In this document: positions 43,614 to 51,521 of the stretch, piece after piece
Layout of the letters: every line of letters begins with the position of its first letter
How positions within the stretch are numbered: position 1 is the stretch's first letter
From: BOG-1112 sp964635325
Lineage (GTDB): Bacteria; Bdellovibrionota_B; Oligoflexia; Oligoflexales; Bog-1112
Assembly (NCBI GenBank): GCA_964635325.1
Contig: CAZWOL010000013.1
Coordinates: 1 to 55,245 of the forward strand
DNA length: 55,245 nucleotides
Reading direction: 5' to 3'
Program-made: the position numbers and the translations under genes
Notes under the pieces: generated by a model
Database searches by the model: none
Seen by the model: the letters and a program-made list of their open reading frames with translations, nothing else
What the model was told of the DNA's origin: nothing

Positions 43614-46262
43614 ATGCAGAGATTTCTTATTGGATGTGTCCTTATCATTCTTCAGATGGGTAGTGGATCATGTGCCACCAAGAAGAAAAAAGACTCAGGT
43701 TCGGATCTTGTCCCAGCAAAAAGTTCTACTGCTGTTGGAGAGTTGAATTTTCCTAAAATTGATGCAAGCCAACTGAGTATGGGAAGATTTTCTCTTAAAT
43801 CTTGGGATACCAAAGGCTACAAATCTTTACGGATCTCAGTTTCTCCAGTCGAGAATGCTTCGTATTATCACTATGAAATCTGTAATGGGTCTTTCTGTGC
43901 AAAAGCTGGTGAAATTATTGGAACTGAGAAAATCATCAGCGATCTCAGCGCGGGAAGCTACGTCGTTAAGGTGAGTCCCTGCGTCAACTTGGAAAATCGT
44001 TTGACGGACGTCGAGTGTGGTGCCTCTGCTGAGCAAAAATGGACACAGGAAAAAAATGTCGATCCCAAGATTGGTGCGCTCTTATCGAGCTTGGAAAATA
44101 CGGATGATAAAATTTCCAAAACTACCCAAGAAGCTTACGATCAACTTCTTGAGTATCGAAGAACGCATCCTAGTAGCGACCAGCCTGTTGACCAAGCAAT
44201 CGATCGCATACTGCAGAATGGTCCGCAGGTTGTGAAGCAACTGATGCTCTCTGATTTCTATACATCTGTGCGTCGTGAAAATGAAAGCAATTCAAATAAC
44301 AAGCAACAAAATTCACCATCATCACTAGGTATGATTCTTATCGCAATGGGTAGTCCTATATTTCTCACAGGAGCTACTATTGGGGTTGTTGGTGCGTACA
44401 TGCGCTATCAAAGCTCTAAAATCACAAAAAGCCTTATCGAGATGCAGGCTTCAGCGATTGCGGGGGTGCAAGAAAGTTTCAAAGATGCGCTGCGAGTGAG
44501 TCAGATTTTTGCAGTTAATGATGATTTTAATAAGAATTATGAGCAGTTTTCGGAAGGTTTGGATGATCCCGATAAATTAGGACAAGCAAAATGGAAAGCT
44601 GCCTTGAAGAACCCATTGATGTTTGATCGGGCTATGAAAATAGAGTATGTCCAAAATGCATATCGAGAAAAATTGAAAGCTTCTTTAAATTCACAAACGA
44701 ATGACATCGCTCAATTGGAAAAAGAAGTTGAAGCGAGACAGAACGGAGAGAAACTTGATGTTATTCGTATGCGTGTGGCAGAAGAGCTTAGCATCAATTT
44801 TTCTGAAGAATTGGATAATTTGCGATTCGATTCGCAATATAAAGCCCTATTGCTCGATGCTGTGAAGCCCACTACAGGGACTATTGCGGAATTGGAAAAA
44901 GCAGTGCGGAATAAATATAGTGATCCTGAAAAGATTCAAACGTTGCGTACTCAAGCTGTCGATCGGGTAAGACCTCATGTCACATTTGAAGATGCATTCC
45001 AACACCTCAATGCCCAAGCTAGGACTAGTGTCAGTCGTGCATCAGAAAAGGTTAGTGCAGATATCCTAAAAGGATGGAAAGCTGCGCTTGCTGCCAAAGG
45101 ATGGATTCATCCCGATACACCGACGAACAGTTACCATGATCTCAGTTATGCTGTCTTAGAAAAGGCCTTTGGTATAGCTCCTGACCAGAGTACAACCTTT
45201 CGAAATCAGTTATCAATTGAGCAGGCAGGTTATATCTTAAAGAATTTAGGCTTTATCCAAGCAGATGCAACGATCCATGAGGCTCGAGACCTCTTTTTTG
45301 CGCTTGCTCAAAAACCCCTTGGTATCGAAAATCTTCAGGCATTTAAAGATGCGGGACTTGTTGCCAAATTAAGTCAGGTTAATAATATAGGAGATCTTGA
45401 TGCATGGGGTAAGCTTCTCCAAACTCATGAAATACGTCCTGAAGGAGTATTTTTAAATGGGGAATACATGGCCTATCATGATCCGAAATTAAGCAAGAGT
45501 GGATTTGCTAAAGTTCGTTATAAACTAGTTGTAAAAGATGGAAAATATACGTATGAGGCCAGGGATCCAAAGAATTTAATTAAGGAATTTACAATCGCAG
45601 AAAATTTTGAGGATCTTGATAAGTGGAACAGAGCTAGTAACATCAAGTACACCGTAGATCAGCTAAAGAAACCACAAGTTCCAAGTGATAGTAACAAGGC
45701 TATACTAGATTTTGTGAAATCAAAAAATAGCTCACCTAATATTATCGAACAGCAAGTCGCAGAGGCTTTTGGAAAAAAAATAGCCCCCTACCAAGAAGAG
45801 CTCGGAAAAATGATTTCTGCTGTGACGGAGATTGTTAAACAAGAGAAACAAATAATGCATGATGCTGCCGTAAAAATTCATGTTGGTTCTGACCTTGGGG
45901 CGCTTGCAAGAGACGGATTAAATAGTTCAGTCGAGTCTATAAAGAGAACTGTAGCTAGCGAAATGGCAGGTCCACAGAGATATATCGAACACACTATGGC
46001 GTACAGAGATTCGATAGGAGCTCAGAAACTCCAAAAAAATCTACACTCAGGTGGTGGATATGCTGCAGTCGCTGGAGCTATGCTAATGACTGTGGGTGGT
46101 GGTGTTATTACAGCAGGGGCTTCGTTGAATTTAGCAGGAGGCGAATTTAACGGCCTTGTCGAAGATCAGGCGAAATTTGGACAAGAGATCGAAACACTAC
46201 AAGTACAAAAAGACAACGCTCTTGATGAACTGTGGTTGCATCTTTCCGAGCTCCAAAACTAA
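43614..46262 (+). CDS. Large membrane-anchored envelope protein of unknown function
   Basis: 882 residues, not recognised. The N-terminus (MQRFLIGCVLIILQMGSGSC) looks like a lipoprotein signal with Cys20, though the -3 residue is atypical. A beta-rich domain with Cys pairs (about 50-145, ICNGSFC and VSPCVNLENRLTDVEC) may be fibronectin-like. A hydrophobic segment at about 240-266 (MILIAMGSPIFLTGATIG) is followed by a long charged, helical region with coiled-coil character. A second hydrophobic Gly/Ala-rich segment lies at about 815-845. It may span between membranes. It overlaps udk by four bases in convergent orientation (shared CTAA). Confidence 0.7.
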   Translation: MQRFLIGCVLIILQMGSGSCATKKKKDSGSDLVPAKSSTAVGELNFPKIDASQLSMGRFSLKSWDTKGYKSLRISVSPVENASYYHYEICNGSFCAKAGEIIGTEKIISDLSAGSYVVKVSPCVNLENRLTDVECGASAEQKWTQEKNVDPKIGALLSSLENTDDKISKTTQEAYDQLLEYRRTHPSSDQPVDQAIDRILQNGPQVVKQLMLSDFYTSVRRENESNSNNKQQNSPSSLGMILIAMGSPIFLTGATIGVVGAYMRYQSSKITKSLIEMQASAIAGVQESFKDALRVSQIFAVNDDFNKNYEQFSEGLDDPDKLGQAKWKAALKNPLMFDRAMKIEYVQNAYREKLKASLNSQTNDIAQLEKEVEARQNGEKLDVIRMRVAEELSINFSEELDNLRFDSQYKALLLDAVKPTTGTIAELEKAVRNKYSDPEKIQTLRTQAVDRVRPHVTFEDAFQHLNAQARTSVSRASEKVSADILKGWKAALAAKGWIHPDTPTNSYHDLSYAVLEKAFGIAPDQSTTFRNQLSIEQAGYILKNLGFIQADATIHEARDLFFALAQKPLGIENLQAFKDAGLVAKLSQVNNIGDLDAWGKLLQTHEIRPEGVFLNGEYMAYHDPKLSKSGFAKVRYKLVVKDGKYTYEARDPKNLIKEFTIAENFEDLDKWNRASNIKYTVDQLKKPQVPSDSNKAILDFVKSKNSSPNIIEQQVAEAFGKKIAPYQEELGKMISAVTEIVKQEKQIMHDAAVKIHVGSDLGALARDGLNSSVESIKRTVASEMAGPQRYIEHTMAYRDSIGAQKLQKNLHSGGGYAAVAGAMLMTVGGGVITAGASLNLAGGEFNGLVEDQAKFGQEIETLQVQKDNALDELWLHLSELQN

Positions 46263-46873
46263 AGACCGTGATGCTGCTTAATCAAAGATACGATCATGCT
46301 GACGGAATGTAGATTGACCTCCTCCCAAAACACGACAAGATCAGCATGTTTCTTCATGGGTTCAATATACTGCAAATGCATAGGTCGAACTGTTTCGATG
46401 TATTGATCAATGACGCTTTCAACCGTACGTCCTCTTTCATCGATATCGCGTTTGAGGCGTCGTATAAAACGTAGGTCGTCTCCAACTTCCATGAAAATTT
46501 TTAGAGGAGTGATCTCACGAATTTTCTCAAAGTAGAGAGAGAAAATTCCGTCCAAGATAATTGTCGATTTGGGATGAACAGTTTTGGTGCCGACACGTGT
46601 GTGGGTTGTGAAATCGTAAGTTGGTCGTTCAATCGGATGTCCTCCAACCAAACTTTGTACATGCTCCAAGAGGAGCTGGTCATCGATAGAATCCGGGTGA
46701 TCGAAGTTAAAATGATCGCGATCGGTTTTAGTGAGACGGGAAAGGTCATGGTAGTAATGGTCTTGAGAGAGGACAAGGACATCGGTAGCACAGGTTTCTT
46801 GAATGAGCTTTACAATCGAACTTTTCCCGGATCCAGACCCTCCAGAGACAGCTATTAGAAATGGCGTTGTCAT
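46259..46873 (-). CDS. udk: Uridine kinase
   Basis: Phosphorylates uridine and cytidine to UMP and CMP in salvage. P-loop GGSGSGKSS (residues 10-18), LSQDHYYHDLS, FDHPDSIDD and PTYDFTTHTR are characteristic; ILDGIFSLYF and IRRLKRDIDERGR complete the kinase. 204 aa. It is divergent from urc1, with a 216-base gap, so it may share control with the uracil catabolism genes. AGGA precedes the ATG. Confidence 0.93.
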   Translation of the reverse strand: MTTPFLIAVSGGSGSGKSSIVKLIQETCATDVLVLSQDHYYHDLSRLTKTDRDHFNFDHPDSIDDQLLLEHVQSLVGGHPIERPTYDFTTHTRVGTKTVHPKSTIILDGIFSLYFEKIREITPLKIFMEVGDDLRFIRRLKRDIDERGRTVESVIDQYIETVRPMHLQYIEPMKKHADLVVFWEEVNLHSVSMIVSLIKQHHGL

Positions 46874-46963
46874 GAGCTTTTCCTAAGTTAAATTGATATT
46901 ATGGCCTTAACCGCGCTACGCTTTGGTTTTGAGCGTGCTTCAATCGCAGTCTCAATTTTTTAC

Positions 46964-46988
46964 TTGTCTATTCTGATGTGTCAGACAA
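46964..46988. promoter_or_regulatory. Inverted repeat between udk and urc1
   Basis: TTGTCT (46964-46969) and AGACAA (46983-46988) are inverted copies separated by 13 bases in the shared control region of udk and urc1. A GntR-like or similar dimeric regulator could bind here, but no regulator gene lies in the cluster. Confidence 0.3.
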
Positions 46989-47089
46989 AAATTGCATTTA
47001 CTAATACTTAAGAATTGTGACGAGATCCAGAAAGATCGACGGAGTTTGAGCCAAAAGGGTCGATCTATCGAATCATGTAGGGAGAATTT

Positions 47090-48355
47090 ATGACGGGTAA
47101 GTCCAAATCGCTGCATCACCCTCACCATATAGTCCTAACCTCCCACCCAGGATCTCTTAGTGCCGAGCCCATACCTATTGAATGGGGGGCCAAAACGATC
47201 GAAAAGCGGGGGCCTATCATTGCCACAACGACAGATCCCCACCACCGCAATGCTATCGGAGCCCACAGCGGTTCGTATTCTCTCTATAGAGCGTTAGCGA
47301 TTGCAGCAGGAAACCTTGATCCTGAGCATAAAGCCGACCTCACTAATACGGCTCCATTGATTGATTTTGGACCTTTTCCAGCCTGGTCCGATCCCAAGAA
47401 AATCGTCTCATTAGATCCTTGGGGCCATCTCGTTGCAGGAGCCTTTAAGAAATATTTTAAGAAAGGTTTTGACATACGTCCAACAATTGCGATCACAAAA
47501 GCACAGATCCATGTACCTGAGATTGCTCAGTTGATCGAAGAGGGTCGCATAAAGGTTGATGGCAAAGTCATTACCAAGGGTGGAGATGCTGTTGTTATTA
47601 AGGCTGCGATCGAACCTGTCTGGTATTTGCCAGGACTTGCAGAACGATTTAATTGCTCACAAGCAGATCTGCGTCGCACCCTCTTCGAAGAAACCGGTGG
47701 AATGTATCCAGAGTTGATCACACGTTCGGACTTAGAAGTCTTTTTGCCACCTATTGGAGGTATGACGGTTTACATATTCGGTGACTACAAAGCTTTATCC
47801 AATCCCAAGAAAAAAGTAACAGCACGTGTGCATGATGAATGCAATGGTTCCGATGTTTTTGGATCGGACATTTGTACGTGTCGTCCCTATCTTATTCATG
47901 GCATCGAACTCTGTATCGAGACTGCTCAGCAGGGTGGTGTAGGTCTTGTCGTGTATAATCGCAAAGAGGGGCGTGGTCTCGGAGAAGTTACAAAGTTTCT
48001 TGTGTATAACGCACGTAAGCGTCAAAAAGGTGGGGACGTTGCAGATAAGTACTTTGAGCGTACCGAATGTGTTGCTGGTGTGCAGGATGTGCGTTTCCAA
48101 GAATTGATGCCTGATGTGCTGCATTGGCTCGGTGTTCAAAAGATCGATCGTTTTGTTTCGATGAGTGACATGAAATACAACTCGATTACCAAGGGTGGCA
48201 TTCAAATCAAAGAGCGTGTCACTATCCCTGAAGAGATGATTCCTCCCGATGCCCATGTTGAAATGGAAGCCAAAAAAGCTGCAGGTTATTGGACTGACAA
48301 GCGTCCATCGAAAAAAGACCTCAAAAAAACGAGGGGTCGTACGTTCAATGACTAA
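47090..48355 (+). CDS. urc1: URC1-type GTP cyclohydrolase II homologue, uracil catabolism
   Basis: The C-terminal half is GTP cyclohydrolase II-like: HDECNGSDVFGSDICTC (with zinc-binding Cys) at about 248-264, then YNRKEGRGLGE. It is 421 aa, about twice the size of RibA, with an N-terminal extension, as in URC1 of the yeast Lachancea kluyveri. URC1 acts in the uracil catabolic (URC) pathway, probably opening the pyrimidine ring of a uracil ribonucleotide. The neighbours urc4 and upp make this much more likely than riboflavin synthesis. GGGAG precedes the ATG. It overlaps urc4 by eight bases. Confidence 0.9.
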   Translation: MTGKSKSLHHPHHIVLTSHPGSLSAEPIPIEWGAKTIEKRGPIIATTTDPHHRNAIGAHSGSYSLYRALAIAAGNLDPEHKADLTNTAPLIDFGPFPAWSDPKKIVSLDPWGHLVAGAFKKYFKKGFDIRPTIAITKAQIHVPEIAQLIEEGRIKVDGKVITKGGDAVVIKAAIEPVWYLPGLAERFNCSQADLRRTLFEETGGMYPELITRSDLEVFLPPIGGMTVYIFGDYKALSNPKKKVTARVHDECNGSDVFGSDICTCRPYLIHGIELCIETAQQGGVGLVVYNRKEGRGLGEVTKFLVYNARKRQKGGDVADKYFERTECVAGVQDVRFQELMPDVLHWLGVQKIDRFVSMSDMKYNSITKGGIQIKERVTIPEEMIPPDAHVEMEAKKAAGYWTDKRPSKKDLKKTRGRTFND

Positions 48356-49601
48356 AGCATTAACGATCACGGTCTCCGAACCGCAAAAAGCTGTCGCCTA
48401 TATTCGTAGTACACAAACCATTCGCGAACACTGTAGACAGGTTCTCAAGCGTCTTGAGCAAGACCAATCCGACTACTTTCTCTATCATCCTGACAAATGG
48501 TCTGAAATCTGTGATCTTGTCCTTGAAGTCAGTCATTCGAGTTATCCTGATGGAAAAATCCCTCTCCATAGCCGTTGGCGTCACTTTAACGCTGGAGATA
48601 TAGATCGTTTGCAAGTTTTGAATGAAGAGCTGCGCAGTCTGTCCATTTTGGAAAAAGCTCGTATACAGTTTGAACTTGTGATTCTTTCTGTCTTGCTCGA
48701 TGCTGGTGCCGGGGATAGGTGGTCCTATCATGATCATAGCAATGGAAAATCGTATACTCGCTCCGAAGGCCTAGCGATTGCAAGCTTGCATATGTACAAA
48801 AGCGGCCTCTTTTCATCTGATCCAAACAATCGTAAGTTCTATGCAGACGGAGAACGTTTGCAAAAGCTCAGAGTTGAAGATCTTGCACAGGCCTTTCAAG
48901 TGAGTGATAAAAACCCACTCGAAGGTCTGGATGGTCGTTGTGCTTTACTGAACAAATTGGGTGAGGTGATTTCAAAACAGTCCCAATTTTTTCATGAAAA
49001 ACGTTTGGGCAATATCTTTAATCACTTTTACAAAAAAGCTTCCGAAAAAAAATTCACCTTGGTTGCAGAAGAGATTCTCAGTTCGGTTCTTCAAGCCTTT
49101 TCCGATATTTGGCCAGGGCGTTTGAGTATCAATGGAACAAATATTGGAGATGTCGGTCGTCATCAGCATGTTCGTGGACAGTTTGAGACCGATACTTTGG
49201 TGCCCTTTCATAAGCTCTCACAGTGGTTGTCCTACTCTCTTGTAGAACCTTTGCAAGATGCTGGTGTAACAATCACGCAGTTGGATAGTTTGACGGGGTT
49301 GGCAGAATATCGCAATGGAGGACTCTTTCTCGATGGTGGGTTGCTTTCACTCAAAGACCCTAAGTTGATGGAGCAGGCGCATTCACCGCATAGCGAGCTG
49401 ATCACCGAGTGGCGTGCTCTCACTATTTGTTTTCTAGATATACTTGCAGAAAAAATAAGAGTGATGCTCAAAGAACCCAATTTGCCTTTGGGTAATATTT
49501 TGCAAGGGGGAACCTGGACTGCTGGTCGTAAACTTGCGTTTGAACGACGCAAAGATGGTGGGTCTCCTTTGCGTATTATCAGTGATGGAACAGTATTCTA
49601 A
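48348..49601 (+). CDS. urc4: URC4/DUF1688 protein, uracil catabolism
   Basis: DUF1688 family protein, the URC4 component of the uracil catabolic pathway. Its exact reaction was not established in the work I know. It is 417 aa from the ATG at 48348. Typical stretches are PLHSRWRHFNAGDIDR, VLLDAGAGDRWSYHD and NILQGGTWTAGRKLAFERR. The start lies inside the urc1 end (eight-base overlap), so the two are translationally coupled. Longer frames starting at 48249 would run through urc1 and are not needed. Confidence 0.9.
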   Translation: MTKALTITVSEPQKAVAYIRSTQTIREHCRQVLKRLEQDQSDYFLYHPDKWSEICDLVLEVSHSSYPDGKIPLHSRWRHFNAGDIDRLQVLNEELRSLSILEKARIQFELVILSVLLDAGAGDRWSYHDHSNGKSYTRSEGLAIASLHMYKSGLFSSDPNNRKFYADGERLQKLRVEDLAQAFQVSDKNPLEGLDGRCALLNKLGEVISKQSQFFHEKRLGNIFNHFYKKASEKKFTLVAEEILSSVLQAFSDIWPGRLSINGTNIGDVGRHQHVRGQFETDTLVPFHKLSQWLSYSLVEPLQDAGVTITQLDSLTGLAEYRNGGLFLDGGLLSLKDPKLMEQAHSPHSELITEWRALTICFLDILAEKIRVMLKEPNLPLGNILQGGTWTAGRKLAFERRKDGGSPLRIISDGTVF

Positions 49602-49647
49602 AAATCTTATCAAACGTTACGGTTGCTTTTAGCTATGGAGGCTTCGC

Positions 49648-50280
49648 TTGAAAAATGTGCACGTTATCAAACATCCTCTAGTTCAACATAAGCTCACCCT
49701 TCTTCGCATGAAAGAGACGGGTACCGGAGAGTTTCGTACACTGATGCGTGAGATCGGCATTTTGCTAGGATATGAAATCACACGTTCGATGTCTCTGACT
49801 CACAAAGAGATTGAGACAGCTCTCGGTCATAAAATGAAGGCACCCATACTGGAGAAAAGCAAAAGTGCTTTGATCCCTATCTTGCGTGCAGGTAACGGTT
49901 TGCTGGATGGAATGTTGGTTCTGTTGCCAACAGCAAAAGTAGGACACATCGGTATGTATAGAGATGTGAAAGCAGATACTGTAGTTGAGTACTACTTCAA
50001 GATGCCAGAAGATATTCGTACGCGTGATGCAATAGTCCTCGATCCTCTACTTGCATCTGGACACTCTGCTGTAGCTGCAGTTTCTCGTCTTAAAGAGTTT
50101 CATCCCAAGTCGATCGAATTTCTTTGCATACTCGCTGCTCCCGAAGGCTTGGAACTTTTCCACGAGCATCATCCCGATGTGACGATCTACACCGCTGCGA
50201 TCGATGAAAAGCTCGACAAAAAGAAGTACATAGTCCCCGGCTTGGGCGATGCTGGTGATCGCCTGTTCGGGACTCACTAG
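49648..50280 (+). CDS. upp: Uracil phosphoribosyltransferase
   Basis: Makes UMP from uracil and PRPP; it would feed the URC enzymes (yeast URC6/FUR1 equivalent) as well as salvage. PRPP loop VLDPLLASGHSAVAA (about 128-142), where usual sequence is DPMLATGGSA, and the uracil-recognition end YIVPGLGDAGDRLFGT. 210 aa. The TTG start has GGAGG six bases upstream. It follows urc4 by 46 bases. Confidence 0.95.
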   Translation: MKNVHVIKHPLVQHKLTLLRMKETGTGEFRTLMREIGILLGYEITRSMSLTHKEIETALGHKMKAPILEKSKSALIPILRAGNGLLDGMLVLLPTAKVGHIGMYRDVKADTVVEYYFKMPEDIRTRDAIVLDPLLASGHSAVAAVSRLKEFHPKSIEFLCILAAPEGLELFHEHHPDVTIYTAAIDEKLDKKKYIVPGLGDAGDRLFGTH

Positions 50281-50299
50281 CAGGCTACCATATCGGGCT

Positions 50300-50384
50300 T
50301 TACATTTTGTCTCTTCTCACTCATATTTTTATGAGACGTATCTCACAAAAATATGAGCTATATCTCACAAAAATGTAAGGTCTT
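50300..50384 (+). promoter_or_regulatory. Direct and inverted repeats ahead of the first DUF4143 ATPase
   Basis: TATCTCACAAAAAT occurs twice (50339-50352 and 50361-50374), 22 bases apart, or about two helical turns. CTCATATTTTT (50320-50330) is the perfect inverted copy of AAAAATATGAG (50347-50357). TACATTTTGT (50301-50310) nearly mirrors ACAAAAATGTA in the second copy. The last copy ends at the ribosome binding site AAGG. The set looks like a multi-site operator. Confidence 0.65.
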
Positions 50385-51512
50385 ATGATTCAAAGAATAT
50401 TCTACAAAAATCTTCATGATCGCCTGCAAACTAGCTTAAATTTTTTGCAAATTTTGCTTGGTCCGCGCCAGGTTGGCAAGACGACGGCTATTCAACATAT
50501 TGTGGAAAGATGGACTGGAGGGAAACTCTTTATCAGTGCAGATGGCCCTGTAGCTCCGGACCATCACTGGCTTAGAACTCAGTGGCGTCGGGCTTTGGAT
50601 CTTCCGCGACCAACCCTGTTTGTTATCGACGAAATACAAAAGGTGCAAAATTGGAGTGGTGTTGTCAAAGAGCTCTACGATCAGGTGCGTAGTGACAACG
50701 ATTTTCGGATCGTACTTTTAGGGTCTGCAAGTTTATCTATTCAGCAGGGTTTGAATGATAGTCTTGCGGGACGCTATGAGCTTATCAAAGCAACTCATTG
50801 GACCTTTGGAGAGTGCAAAGAAGCATTCTCTTGGGACTTGAAAACTTATCTGAAGTTTGGTGGCTACCCAGCTCCTGCAGAGTTTGTACATGATCTCGAT
50901 CGTTGGCAGAGTTTTATGCTTGAAAGTATTGTTGAACCAGTGCTTGGTCGTGATCTTCAGGGTGTTGCTACAATCCACAAACCTGCATTATTCCGTCAGG
51001 TCTTTGAGCTTGCAATGAATCTTCCGTCTCAAGAAATTTCGTATCAGAAGATGTTAGGTCAATTGCAAGAAGGTGGTAATGCAAGCACTATCAAACACTA
51101 TTTGGAGATCCTTTCAGGCGCTTTTCTTTTGCGTGTTTTGGAAAAATATACCCAGCGTCCTGTAGTTCGTAAGAGTTCAAGTCCTAAGATACTTCCTCTT
51201 GCGCCTGCGTTGATTCATGCATTTCGATCACCTTGGCATGTTGATGATGATCCAGAATGGAGGGGACGCATTTTTGAATGCGTTGTGGGAGCTAAGCTTG
51301 CTCAGAAGAAAGGAAAACTTTTCTACTGGCGCGAAGGCAATGCTGAGATTGATTTTGTCTATGTTGAAAATGCCAAAGTGTATGCGATTGAAGTTAAGTC
51401 CGGGCGCAAACGCAACTTCAATGGTCTGAGTGAATTCTGCAGATTATTTCCTGAGGCTATTCCCGTTGTTGTTGATTGGGAGAGTGGTGCTGAGTGGTTA
51501 AAATGTTTCTAA
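50385..51512 (+). CDS. AAA_14 / DUF4143 ATPase (first copy)
   Basis: P-loop ATPase of 375 aa. Walker A is LLGPRQVGKTTAIQ (about residue 26), Walker B LFVIDEIQKVQ, and sensor region VLLGSASLS. The C-terminal DUF4143 part contains EIDFVYVENAKVYAIEVKSG, a PD-(D/E)xK-like nuclease pattern with Asp and Glu-x-Lys. These genes are common in accessory regions, and their cellular role is unknown. A second member is at 53504. The ATG follows AAGG by four bases. Its stop is nine bases from the stop of the convergent acyl-CoA synthetase gene. Confidence 0.9.
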   Translation: MIQRIFYKNLHDRLQTSLNFLQILLGPRQVGKTTAIQHIVERWTGGKLFISADGPVAPDHHWLRTQWRRALDLPRPTLFVIDEIQKVQNWSGVVKELYDQVRSDNDFRIVLLGSASLSIQQGLNDSLAGRYELIKATHWTFGECKEAFSWDLKTYLKFGGYPAPAEFVHDLDRWQSFMLESIVEPVLGRDLQGVATIHKPALFRQVFELAMNLPSQEISYQKMLGQLQEGGNASTIKHYLEILSGAFLLRVLEKYTQRPVVRKSSSPKILPLAPALIHAFRSPWHVDDDPEWRGRIFECVVGAKLAQKKGKLFYWREGNAEIDFVYVENAKVYAIEVKSGRKRNFNGLSEFCRLFPEAIPVVVDWESGAEWLKCF

Positions 51513-51521
51513 GTTTGGCTC

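Noticed and set aside
47795..48370. 191-residue open frame opposite urc1/urc4
   Set aside because: Antisense to a strongly supported enzyme; no ribosome site or domain.
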